Shown here piece after piece: positions 8,320 through 15,822 of a stretch of DNA of 64,000 nucleotides. How positions within the stretch are numbered: the first letter of the stretch is position 1; each line of letters begins with the position of its first letter. The stretch covers positions 1-64,000 of the forward strand of contig JACQZY010000026.1 in the NCBI GenBank assembly GCA_016213645.1, in the 5' to 3' direction. The translations under genes and the position numbers were made by a program. Under the pieces are notes generated by a model that was not told where the DNA came from, ran no database searches, and saw only the letters and a program-made list of their open reading frames with translations. Origin of the DNA: Actinomycetota bacterium (GTDB lineage: Bacteria; Actinomycetota; Thermoleophilia; Solirubrobacterales; JACPNS01).

Positions 8320-9143
8320 CGAGCGAGGCAAAACCAAGGAACGAGAAACGCCAGCGACGCATCGGAGGCGAATTCGGTGACGTTGAATTGCGCGATCTAT
8401 GGAAGCGATACAAGGCCGACGGGGACAAAAACGCCCGTGAGCGGCTGGTGCTCGCCTATTCACCACTTGTGAAGTACGTCGCCGGCAAGATGGGTTCGGG
8501 CCTGCCGAGCTACGTCGACGACGCCGATCTGATCAGTTATGGACTAACCGGACTGATCAGCGCGATCGAACGATTCGAGCCGTCGCGCGAGATCAAGTTC
8601 GAGACGTACGCGATGAGCCGCATCAAGGGCGCGATCATCGACGAACTTCGCTCGATGGACTGGGTGCCGCGCTCGGTTCGCATGAAGGCTCGCGAGTTCG
8701 AGCGCGCCAACGCCAAGCTTGAACACAAACTTCACCGCGCACCAAGCGACCAGGAGCTTTCAACGGAACTCGGCGTCACGATCGAGGAACTGCAGGAGCA
8801 CATCCAGCAGATCTCCAACAGTGCGGTGATTGCGCTTGACGAGTTGTGGTCGGTGTCCGACAGTTCCGGTGGCCAGGTTTCGTTGCTCGACACGCTGGAA
8901 GACCCAAACGCCGCCGATCCGGAGAAGTCGTACGACGCCGTAAACGTGAAGGAACAGATCGCCGAGGCGATCAGCCGGCTGCCCGAACGGGAGAAGCTCG
9001 TCGTTGCGCTTTATTACTACGAGAACCTCACGTTACGTGAGATCGGCGAGGTGCTCGGCGTGACCGAGTCTCGTGTTTCACAGCTGCACACCAAGGCCGT
9101 TTTGCGATTGAAATCGCGCCTTCAGGACGACATCGACATCTGA
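8316..9143 (+). CDS. FliA/WhiG family RNA polymerase sigma factor
   Basis: The 275-residue protein is a sigma-70 group 3 factor of the FliA/WhiG type. Region 2 is seen as NARERLVLAYSPLVKYVAGKM and YGLTGLISAIERFEPS, region 3 as APSDQELSTELGVTIEEL, and region 4 as SRLPEREKLVVALYYYENLTLREIGEVLGVTESRVSQL with its helix-turn-helix. In Streptomyces the homologue WhiG controls sporulation and lies in a similar dprA neighbourhood; in motile bacteria FliA drives flagellar genes. No flagellar or anti-sigma gene is in this window. The ATG overlaps the recombinase stop by 4 nt, so it is coupled to that operon. Confidence 0.93.
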   Translation: MTSEAKPRNEKRQRRIGGEFGDVELRDLWKRYKADGDKNARERLVLAYSPLVKYVAGKMGSGLPSYVDDADLISYGLTGLISAIERFEPSREIKFETYAMSRIKGAIIDELRSMDWVPRSVRMKAREFERANAKLEHKLHRAPSDQELSTELGVTIEELQEHIQQISNSAVIALDELWSVSDSSGGQVSLLDTLEDPNAADPEKSYDAVNVKEQIAEAISRLPEREKLVVALYYYENLTLREIGEVLGVTESRVSQLHTKAVLRLKSRLQDDIDI

Positions 9144-9180
9144 TCGCGGTACCCGCGCCGCGAAAATGACGCCTCGTGGC

Positions 9181-9186
9181 TAGGGT
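9181..9186 (+). promoter_or_regulatory. -10-like hexamer before the zinc-finger protein gene
   Basis: TAGGGT ends 9 nt before the ATG at 9196 with no ribosome-binding site between, suggesting a leaderless transcript. Confidence 0.45.
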
Positions 9187-9195
9187 TTCGCTCGA

Positions 9196-10011
9196 ATGTC
9201 CGTGAAGGAGCTAAAACCCAAGTTGGATCCCGAGACCTGCGCGGTCTGCGGCCGCCGAATGCTGCAAGGCGAGGTTGTCAACTGGTATCTGACGCCGGAC
9301 TCGAGTCGGCACCCGGTATGCGAGCTCTGCGTATCACGCGCCGAACGTGCCCGCTGGGTGCGTGAGCGCGACGGCGAACAGCTGATGCCGATGCGGCCGG
9401 CGCGCGCCGCGCGCGCGGGCATCTTCAGGCGCATGGGACGGTTTTTCGGCGCGGACGGCGAGGAGCGGTTTGGGATCGAGGAGTTTGAGCAGCCGGCCGA
9501 AGTCGCGGCGGATCAGGTGTCTCGCCGCAAGGCTCGCAGCGCGAAACGACGCGAGCCGTCGCCGCCGGTGGCCGAAGAGCCGCGCAGTGTGCGTGCCGTT
9601 CCCACGGGGCCGGCGGCCAGGCTCGCTCAGGGCCTGGCGCTTTTCAACGAATCACAGTTTCCCCGCACGATCGCCGGATTGTCTCGTTCACTCGGAGATC
9701 CACAAGTGGCCGCGGTCAACAAAGCCGACGCGAGCGTGGAGGTCTTCGTTGGCTGGGACATAGTCTGGTATTCGTATCGCGTCGACCTCGGCGATGCGAC
9801 GGAGCCGGTGGAACAGTCCGGGCGCGGCAACGACACTGCGGAGCTTGCGGGCGAGGTCGCCGACTGGAACGCCGTCGCGGACGACTACGGGCGGCTGATC
9901 CTGCGCGAGAGCGCCGCAACCGAAACCACCCGGCCAGAGCCAAAGCCGGAACCCGAGCGCACTGCGGAGTCGCGCGAGGACGACCCGCCACGCGTGTACG
10001 GTGGCGACTGA
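9196..10011 (+). CDS. Uncharacterised protein with N-terminal zinc-finger-like cysteines
   Basis: I do not recognise a named family. The 271-residue protein starts with a four-cysteine module, CAVC near 15-18 and CELC about 30 residues later, which looks like a treble-clef or zinc-ribbon. A basic, Arg-rich, probably disordered linker with RKARSAKRREPSPP follows. The next block, from about 133 (ARLAQGLALFNESQFPRTI) to 232 (DDYGRLIL), has the look of a folded domain, and an acidic tail ends the protein. It has no signal peptide or membrane segment. It lies between the sigma factor gene and the RNase HI gene, with its stop overlapping the latter by 1 nt. Nucleic-acid binding would fit but is not shown. 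Confidence 0.8.
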   Translation: MSVKELKPKLDPETCAVCGRRMLQGEVVNWYLTPDSSRHPVCELCVSRAERARWVRERDGEQLMPMRPARAARAGIFRRMGRFFGADGEERFGIEEFEQPAEVAADQVSRRKARSAKRREPSPPVAEEPRSVRAVPTGPAARLAQGLALFNESQFPRTIAGLSRSLGDPQVAAVNKADASVEVFVGWDIVWYSYRVDLGDATEPVEQSGRGNDTAELAGEVADWNAVADDYGRLILRESAATETTRPEPKPEPERTAESREDDPPRVYGGD

Positions 10012-10415
10012 TGCGACTCGTGATCCATGTAGACGGAGGCGCGCGCGGAAACCCCGGTCCCGCCGCGATCGCGGCGGTGCTAAGCACGCCGGACGGCGAT
10101 GTGATTGACGAAGCCAAGCAGGCGATCGGCGTGGCGTCGAACAACGTGGCCGAGTACCGCGCTCTGATCCTTGGGCTTGAGCGCGCGAAAGAGCTGGGCG
10201 CCACGAAGGTGGAGGTGATCAACGACTCGGAGTTGGTGTCCAAACAGATCAACGGTGAGTACAAGGTCAAGCATCCGGACATGAAGCCGCTGTATGTCGC
10301 CGCGAAGGCGGCATTTTCCGCGTTCGACGAATGGCAGATCCGCAGCGTCCCGCGCGCGCTCAACAAGGACGCCGATGCGCTCGTGAATCAGGCGCTCGAC
10401 GCCGCAGCGCTGTAG
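10011..10415 (+). CDS. Ribonuclease HI family protein
   Basis: The 134-residue protein is a stand-alone RNase H type 1 domain of the RnhA-like actinobacterial group, which cleaves RNA in RNA-DNA hybrids. It begins with the signature HVDGGARGNPGPAA (D8), then NNVAEYRAL (E48), NDSELV (D72) and RALNKDADALVNQAL (D122), giving the full DEDD set. It lacks the basic loop of E. coli RnhA, as usual for this group. The ATG overlaps the stop of the upstream gene (TGATG), so translation is probably coupled. A second RNase H (HII) is encoded at 203-838. Confidence 0.92.
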   Translation: MRLVIHVDGGARGNPGPAAIAAVLSTPDGDVIDEAKQAIGVASNNVAEYRALILGLERAKELGATKVEVINDSELVSKQINGEYKVKHPDMKPLYVAAKAAFSAFDEWQIRSVPRALNKDADALVNQALDAAAL

Positions 10416-10473
10416 GTACTCGATCTCCGAGCGCGCGGCGCGCTCGAACGAGTTGAAGCGCGGGAGCTCCGGG

Positions 10474-10503
10474 AAAATCAAGGCCCCGGCGCACGGCCGG
10501 GGC
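10474..10503 (-). terminator. Rho-independent terminator of tRNA-Gly
   Basis: On the minus strand an 8-bp GC stem (arms 10496-10503 and 10483-10490, loop 5 nt) is followed by TTGATTTT. It lies 18 nt past the end of tRNA-Gly. Confidence 0.65.
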
Positions 10504-10520
10504 GGAACTCAGAAAATATA

Positions 10521-10594
10521 AGCGGATGAAGGGACTCGAACCCTCGACCTTCTGCATGGCAAGCAGACGCTCTAGCCAACTGAGCTACATCCGC
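10521..10594 (-). tRNA. tRNA-Gly (anticodon GCC)
   Basis: The minus strand folds as a complete cloverleaf: acceptor GCGGATG pairing with CATCCGC, D-arm GCTC...GAGC, anticodon stem TCTGC/GCAGA with loop TTGCCAT (anticodon GCC), and T-arm with TTCGAGT. The discriminator is U and the CCA end is not encoded. A good promoter and a terminator flank it, so it is its own transcription unit. Confidence 0.97.
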
Positions 10595-10605
10595 AGGATG
10601 CCGAC

Positions 10606-10633
10606 AGTATACGAGCATTCTCGGGGGACGCAA
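10606..10633 (-). promoter_or_regulatory. Promoter of tRNA-Gly
   Basis: On the minus strand TTGCGT (10633-10628) and TATACT (10611-10606) are separated by 16 bp, a near-consensus housekeeping promoter 11 bp from the tRNA. Confidence 0.6.
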
Positions 10634-10688
10634 ACAAGCATGCCGCAGCGGTCAACTAACCTTGGACCCGCTGGGAAGGATCCCGCAT

Positions 10689-10759
10689 GGCGACGTGGCG
10701 GAATGGTTACGCAGCGGCCTGCAAAGCCGTTTACACCGGTTCGATTCCGGTCGTCGCCT
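10689..10759 (+). tRNA. tRNA-Cys (anticodon GCA)
   Basis: The sequence folds as a 71-nt cloverleaf: acceptor GGCGACG with CGTCGCC, anticodon loop CTGCAAA (anticodon GCA), T-arm CCGGT/TTCGATTC, and discriminator U as expected for tRNA-Cys. CCA is not encoded. A TAACCT hexamer at 10657-10662 may be its -10 box. Confidence 0.96.
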
Positions 10760-10793
10760 TGGAAGGCTGTCGGTATTCCACCGCGCCCAACGC

Positions 10794-11762
10794 TCAGCGA
10801 ATGCTGAACCGCAGCACGTTCAGGCGCCGTGGACTCAGCTTGGTCTCTACGTTGCCGGCTTTGTCGACCGCACGTACTCGTGCCACGTAGCGTCCGCGCA
10901 GGATCATCTTGCGGCCGTACATCAGAAAGCGGAACCGATCCGTGCCCGAGGCGCTGAACCACAGTCGCGGCGTGCAGCTTCGGCCCTTCGACGCGTTGCG
11001 AATGTACTTGCGCGCCACCGGCGACCAGCTCCGACACTCCATCGCCTTGCCTCGGCGGCTCATGATGCGCATCAGCGAGACCTCCACTCTGTCCACACCG
11101 CTCGGCTCATCCGAAGCCCGGCCGTAAAAGATGATCACCTTCTTACGACGCAATCGCTGGTACGCATTGGACCGCTTGAGGATTCCGCGCCCGGGCCTTA
11201 CCGACCGCAGCCGCGCAACCGGGGCAATGTGATCTTCGCTTGGCTTGATTATGTAGTCGAGCGCGAATTTCAAGTTGAACTGGCTGAGGCGGGACTGAAA
11301 ATCGTTGCCAAGTTCCGACGGCACGGCGATCGTCAGCGTGATCGGCCGGTCGGAATGCGCCGCAAGCACCGTGCTGGCAGAGCTGGATTGCATCAAGGCG
11401 CTAAGCGGTCCGCTCCAAAACGCACCGTCGGATGACGCCAGCTCCACGCCGAGCACGTCATAGAGCTGCTGGTCGCCGCCTGTTAGCTCTCCAAAGATGC
11501 GCGCGACGGCCGCGACCTTGTTCGGATTTCCGATCACGAAGGACGCCGATTTCTGATCGCCGGGCTCCAGGTTGGACATGTTCACCAGTGGTCCAGATGG
11601 GGAGATGGTCGGCGGGTCCAGTGGCGGAAGGTTGGCGGTATCGGCGACGCGAATGCCGCGAGTGACTGCGGCGCCGGCCACAACCGTCACGGCGCATACA
11701 GCAACGATCGCCAGGGTCAATACGCCACGCGCCACGCGCCCAAGTCTGCTGAAGCGTTTCAT
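10794..11762 (-). CDS. Secreted protein of the TasA/SipW operon (fourth gene)
   Basis: The 322-residue protein has a basic start (MKRFSRLGRVARG) and a hydrophobic stretch to about residue 32, then an extracellular body. Residues around 60-130 (NMSNLEPGDQKSASFVIGNPNK) resemble the 'N-l-PGD ... I-N' beta-sandwich pattern of TasA/CalY-type proteins. The C-terminal half is rich in Arg and Lys and ends in an Ig-like module (YVARVRAVDKAGNVETK). It has no catalytic motif. It is the last gene of a four-gene minus-strand operon and its ATG overlaps the stop of the FN3 protein (ATGA). A structural or anchoring surface role is inferred only from this context. Confidence 0.78.
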   Translation of the reverse strand: MKRFSRLGRVARGVLTLAIVAVCAVTVVAGAAVTRGIRVADTANLPPLDPPTISPSGPLVNMSNLEPGDQKSASFVIGNPNKVAAVARIFGELTGGDQQLYDVLGVELASSDGAFWSGPLSALMQSSSASTVLAAHSDRPITLTIAVPSELGNDFQSRLSQFNLKFALDYIIKPSEDHIAPVARLRSVRPGRGILKRSNAYQRLRRKKVIIFYGRASDEPSGVDRVEVSLMRIMSRRGKAMECRSWSPVARKYIRNASKGRSCTPRLWFSASGTDRFRFLMYGRKMILRGRYVARVRAVDKAGNVETKLSPRRLNVLRFSIR

Positions 11763-13885
11763 GGGCAGGTTGTGGCGGAACCGCTGCCGTTGCCGGTGTA
11801 GTAACGGCAGATGCGTGCGATCGTGTTCCAGGCGGAATCGCGGACGTCATAGCCGAGCGTGCGTGGGATCGTGCCGTTGTCGATGTTGTTGCGGCCAAAC
11901 GCTCCTTGGTTGTTTGACGCGTCATAGCCGCCCGTCGGGTAATCGACACCGTCGGAGTAGTCGTGAATGCGCACTTCGTCAAGGGAACCGAGCGCCCCGT
12001 TGGATCCGTCCACGCGGTCCCAGCGGTTGCCCCAGCGGTTCGTAAACGTGATCCGTGAGAAGTTCGGCGCGTTCGGCGCGACTGTGTCCTTGCGGGCCGC
12101 ATTTCCGATAAACCACGTCGACGGGTTGCCGGCAAGATCAAAGTTGCGGGCGGCAACCTGCACGTTGCCGGCTGTTGCGTCGGGCAACGATGTCGCGTTG
12201 ACCGGGATCAACAGCGTCCCAGAGCCAGTAAGCGTGCCGTACACCGACGTTGCTCCGACGGTCAGCCGTGTCTCCGCGCTCACCACGCCGGCCGCCGTGG
12301 TCACCGTTACCCCGGCCGCTGCCTGCGTGGCAATGTTGATTGTGTCGATCGGGCTGACCGCCGTTGCCTGAATGCGCGCGGCCGTCGGCGGGTTGGGAGC
12401 GACGGTGTCACGCGTCGCCGGGGTGCCCACGATCCAGCCGGAGTCGTTGCCTGCCGCGTCCTGCACGCGTGCGGCCACGGTGACCGCGCCCTGCGCCCAG
12501 CCGTTGGTGCTGAGGCCCGTAATGTTGCGCGTGCCCGCGCCGGCCAACCCGGCGGCGGTGCCGGTGACCGTGCTCGCGCCCATCGTCAGTCGGATCGAAA
12601 CAGTGTCGGTGGTCATGCTGCTGGCCGGTAGGTCGATCGCGCCGGTCGCCGTGCCGGGGCTATTACCCGTGGCAATGTTGATGTAGTTGACCGGGTTGCT
12701 CGCCGTTGCGGCAATGCGCGAGGCGGAGACCGCGGCGATCGTGTCCTTGATGGCCGTACCGGAGACCTGAGCCCCGGTTTCGCCGGGCTTGGTCAGCCAG
12801 GCTCGCAATGCCACGGAACCCTGCGCCAGGGCCGAGGCATTAATGCCGGAGATGTTGACGGTTTGCGCGCCGGCGACGGCGGTCACCAGGGTGCCCGTAA
12901 CGGTTCCGACGCCGTCGCTGACCGAAACGTGCACAGTGTCACCGGCCTCAGTCGCTGCGGGCAAAACCACGCGCACGGTCACGTTGCTTTGCGTCGCGTT
13001 GTTGATGTAGCCGGCCGGATTGCTGCCGCCCGCCGGAATCGAAACCGAAGTCGGTGTGGGGGGCACACGTCCGCTTGCCGTGTTCGAGTCGGCCCCTTCG
13101 AGTTCTGGGGTGACCCCGGAAGCAACGGCGCGCACCCGGTACCAGTAACGCGTGCCTACGGCCACGGTGCTGTCTGTGTAGTTCGTTGTGGCGATTAGCG
13201 AGGGATTGATCTTTGTGTATGGCCCTCCGGCGGCTGTCGCGCGGTAGACGTTGTAGCCTCCCACGCCCGTTCCGGATGCGCTCCACGAGAGCGCCACCTG
13301 TGATGGCCCGGCGGTCGAAACGGCCGTCAATCCGGTTGGCGCGCCCGGGGCTTGTCTCGTGGTGATCGGTAGGTCACGGCGGAAGAATCGGTCGTCGCCG
13401 AGCTGAGTGAACCGCAGATAACCGGTTTGCAGGCCGGCCGACGCCGTTGTGGTGGAAATCTGAAGCAGCTCGGTCGTGCCAGGGAGGATCGTCTCCGTCT
13501 GGGGGCCATCACCGGGGTTCGAGTCGTTCGTGAACGCAACTTGCGCGATCGAACCCAGCCCGGCGCCGTACGGCACCACCCTGATCGTGTGGGCCACCGT
13601 GTCGGTGTTGGTAATGCGGAAAGCGTCGAGAAAAGTGCGCGAGTCCGGTACTCGTCCGAGGTCGATTACGAACGAAAGGTCCAGTCCTCCTGAGATCGGA
13701 TTTGAAGTACCCGGCTGCAACGCCGTGCCGGGAACGATGTCGATAAACCGCTCCAGTGCATCGGTCGGGACCGTGTTGTTTCCGGCTTGGGTGCGGGCGG
13801 ATTGGTAGGCACTGGCCGGCGCAGCGCCCAGGCAGCCGACCACAAGTGCAAAAACCAGAACAACCAGGATCTGCATCCTGGTCAT
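11759..13885 (-). CDS. Large secreted protein with FN3 domain and tandem beta-sandwich repeats
   Basis: From the ATG at 13885 the protein has 708 residues; an upstream in-frame ATG at 13942 would overlap the sipW end. A signal peptide (MTRMQILVVLVFALVVGCLGAAPASA) is followed by a TasA-like N-terminal domain, then a fibronectin type III domain (GAPTGLTAVSTAGPSQVALSW, ending YWYRVRAVASG). Three repeats of roughly 100 residues follow, recognised by paired phrases such as NPAGYINNAT, NPVNYINIAT and SPIDTINIAT. The C-terminus has a few cysteines. The arrangement suggests a surface adhesin or fibre-associated protein. It lies between sipW and the last operon gene, coupled to the latter by an ATGA overlap. 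Confidence 0.82.
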   Translation of the reverse strand: MTRMQILVVLVFALVVGCLGAAPASAYQSARTQAGNNTVPTDALERFIDIVPGTALQPGTSNPISGGLDLSFVIDLGRVPDSRTFLDAFRITNTDTVAHTIRVVPYGAGLGSIAQVAFTNDSNPGDGPQTETILPGTTELLQISTTTASAGLQTGYLRFTQLGDDRFFRRDLPITTRQAPGAPTGLTAVSTAGPSQVALSWSASGTGVGGYNVYRATAAGGPYTKINPSLIATTNYTDSTVAVGTRYWYRVRAVASGVTPELEGADSNTASGRVPPTPTSVSIPAGGSNPAGYINNATQSNVTVRVVLPAATEAGDTVHVSVSDGVGTVTGTLVTAVAGAQTVNISGINASALAQGSVALRAWLTKPGETGAQVSGTAIKDTIAAVSASRIAATASNPVNYINIATGNSPGTATGAIDLPASSMTTDTVSIRLTMGASTVTGTAAGLAGAGTRNITGLSTNGWAQGAVTVAARVQDAAGNDSGWIVGTPATRDTVAPNPPTAARIQATAVSPIDTINIATQAAAGVTVTTAAGVVSAETRLTVGATSVYGTLTGSGTLLIPVNATSLPDATAGNVQVAARNFDLAGNPSTWFIGNAARKDTVAPNAPNFSRITFTNRWGNRWDRVDGSNGALGSLDEVRIHDYSDGVDYPTGGYDASNNQGAFGRNNIDNGTIPRTLGYDVRDSAWNTIARICRYYTGNGSGSATTCP

Positions 13886-13919
13886 TCTTGGTACGAAAGT
13901 ACGGAATATCGTGGAGGAA

Positions 13920-14651
13920 TCAGGCACTTTCGGCCTTTTCATCCGAGCCCGGCGGCGCGGTGCTATTCGGCGCGACGGGCATGGTTTCGGGCGCTTCGGT
14001 CGGATAGCCGAACGACTCCGCGGCTGGCGGTGGAGCAACAGCGGCAGGCGGTGGAGCAACTGCCGTAGGCCGAGCATCGATTTGTGGCGGCGTGCCGAAC
14101 GCCGCTGTCTCCGGCGCGCGGCCGGCCTCAACTTGAGGCTCCGGTTCGTCTTTCGGCGGCGCCCAGATCTTCATCATCGCCACCAGAGACAGTAATAACA
14201 CCGGAATCCCCAGAAAAAGCAGATATCCCGTCTTCGAACGCACGAGGAAGCTCAGATAACCGACTTTCTTGACGTGAAACTTGAGCAGGCCGGCATCCTT
14301 CTGCAATTTGAGCTTCCAGGTATCCGGCGTGGGGTTGGCGTCGCCCTTGGTGGTGAAAACGGGGCGGCCGTCAACTTGTTCGATCTTGTAAATGCGGTGA
14401 GTGACGAGTCCCTTGGAGGGGTTGTCGGGGTCCGTGAACGTGATCACGTCGCCGATCTTCAGCTTGTCCGCCATCGTCGGCTTGACGACGATCAGCGTGC
14501 CTCGAGCCAGCATCGGCTCCATACTTCCGGTCTTGACCACACCCGGCTTCAAGCCGAGCAGGACCGTGACCGCAAGAGCCCCAAGAGCGAGCAGGGCGAC
14601 AACCAACACAATGGTTGCCGCCCTGTTCACAATTCGTGCTACGAATCGCAT
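13920..14651 (-). CDS. sipW: SipW-type signal peptidase I
   Basis: The 243-residue protein is a type I signal peptidase of the SipW/archaeal-ER class, which uses a Ser-His rather than a Ser-Lys dyad. An N-terminal membrane segment (10-33) precedes the nucleophile S43 in TGSMEPML. H85 lies in VTHRIYKI and D104 in KGDAN. A second membrane segment follows at about 142-162 (YLLFLGIPVLLLSLVAMM). The tail is Pro/Ala-rich and acidic with repeats of VAPPPAA. In Bacillus, SipW processes TasA and TapA. Its place directly downstream of a TasA-like gene supports the same partnership here. It is distinct from the housekeeping lepB at the left edge. Confidence 0.88.
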   Translation of the reverse strand: MRFVARIVNRAATIVLVVALLALGALAVTVLLGLKPGVVKTGSMEPMLARGTLIVVKPTMADKLKIGDVITFTDPDNPSKGLVTHRIYKIEQVDGRPVFTTKGDANPTPDTWKLKLQKDAGLLKFHVKKVGYLSFLVRSKTGYLLFLGIPVLLLSLVAMMKIWAPPKDEPEPQVEAGRAPETAAFGTPPQIDARPTAVAPPPAAVAPPPAAESFGYPTEAPETMPVAPNSTAPPGSDEKAESA

Positions 14652-14693
14652 AGTGCGTCAGTCTCTATCGCAGCTGGTCAACTAGTCACGCGA

Positions 14694-15440
14694 TTAGCTC
14701 GCAGTCATCCTGAAGTTGGCCTGGGCGTTCTGGTTCTGGTACACGTTCTGGTCGGCTCCGCTGTCGGGGAACCAGACGTCGAACATGAATGTGCGCGTGC
14801 CGCCGACCGCGATCGGCAGTGGCGTCAGGGGGTTGGCGACGTCAAATGCAGTCGTATTTCCCACTCCCATGTTGAACGGTCCCATGTAAACGTCACAGTC
14901 GCCCGTCGGGTCGGCGTTGGTCTCGTCAAGCGGACCGGCACCGTCCGGGTCGGGGTCATTGGCGTCGACCGCGTCAACACCCTCGTCGCCAACACACAGG
15001 TTCAGCAAACCGGCAAGGCTGGTCGTAGTGAGCGGACCGGCTCCATCGGGGTCCGTACCGCCGATCGTGTTCTGACTGAGCACGAGCTTGTCAATGCGCA
15101 GCGTCGGGTTGACGTTCACTGTCAAAAAGCCATCCACGGTCGCCGCGGGTAGGCGTGCGGCAGCGAGGTTGTCACGCAGGCTGGGGAGCCCGTTGGCGAC
15201 TGGCTTCATCGTTGTCGGACCAGGTGTGGCAAAGATGTCTCCACAAATAGTCGCGTTACTTGTTTCATCAACTGCGGGGGTAGAAGCGTTGGTGCAGTCA
15301 ACTGACATCGTTCCTGTTGCGGCAATGTTGCCTTGGGCCTCGGTGGTCGCACTGAAGAACGCGCCCGTGGCGAGTACTACCAGCAAACCAATAACTCCAA
15401 GAACTCCAGCTGTGAGTAGCAGCTTGTTGCGTGTCCTCAC
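14694..15440 (-). CDS. TasA/CalY-like fibre protein with SipW-dependent signal peptide
   Basis: The 248-residue protein resembles TasA/camelysin secreted fibre proteins. The start VRTRNKLLLTAG leads into a hydrophobic segment and the typical 'AFFSATTEAQGNIAATGTM' cleavage-region pattern of SipW substrates. A beta-rich body follows with Asp/Gly-rich DPDGAGPL repeats near the middle and six cysteines, unlike cysteine-free Bacillus TasA. It ends in a hydrophilic NQNAQANF stretch. The GTG at 15440 is preceded by a perfect AAGGAG six bases upstream, so it is preferred over the ATG at 15485. It heads a four-gene operon with sipW and two more secreted proteins. Fibre formation is inferred, not shown. 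Confidence 0.8.
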   Translation of the reverse strand: MRTRNKLLLTAGVLGVIGLLVVLATGAFFSATTEAQGNIAATGTMSVDCTNASTPAVDETSNATICGDIFATPGPTTMKPVANGLPSLRDNLAAARLPAATVDGFLTVNVNPTLRIDKLVLSQNTIGGTDPDGAGPLTTTSLAGLLNLCVGDEGVDAVDANDPDPDGAGPLDETNADPTGDCDVYMGPFNMGVGNTTAFDVANPLTPLPIAVGGTRTFMFDVWFPDSGADQNVYQNQNAQANFRMTAS

Positions 15441-15678
15441 GGTTTTCTCCTTGTTTGTCCGCCACAGCTTCGCTTGGAAACTCATGGCTGTGTCCCTTGT
15501 GCTTCCAACGTAATCGGCTATTTGAAGGAAAGATTTAGAGGCTGGACAAACGATTGAAAAATCCGGCTCAAAGAATGAGTAGGCGAAAAACCCAATTGTG
15601 AAGCGGGAAAACGGGGGTCCGCGGCAAGCCCTTTTACAGAGCGAAATATTTCTTGCGGGCGATGAAATTGGGTATCGC
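15441..15678. other. Leader region of the TasA-like operon
   Basis: About 240 bp separate the TasA-like start from an upstream minus-strand terminator. The segment is more AT-rich than its surroundings and has an in-frame ATG at 15485. I see no consensus promoter and no riboswitch I recognise. Confidence 0.4.
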
Positions 15679-15707
15679 AAAAAAACAAGGGCCCCGAAGG
15701 GCCCTTG
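15679..15707 (-). terminator. Minus-strand rho-independent terminator upstream of the TasA-like operon
   Basis: On the minus strand CAAGGGCCC, loop TTCG and GGGCCCTTG form a perfect 9-bp stem (15707-15699 with 15694-15686), followed by seven T. No minus-strand gene lies upstream of it, so it either ends a short unannotated RNA or acts as an attenuator for the operon. Confidence 0.85.
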
Positions 15708-15822
15708 TCATTAGAACGTTCCACCAACCGCAATCGCTGGGTTGATCCGTTGGTTCTATGTCTATGTTTATCGACGTGACGAACGATTCCTTTATCGCCG
15801 CGCGGCGAGCGCGGACATCCGT

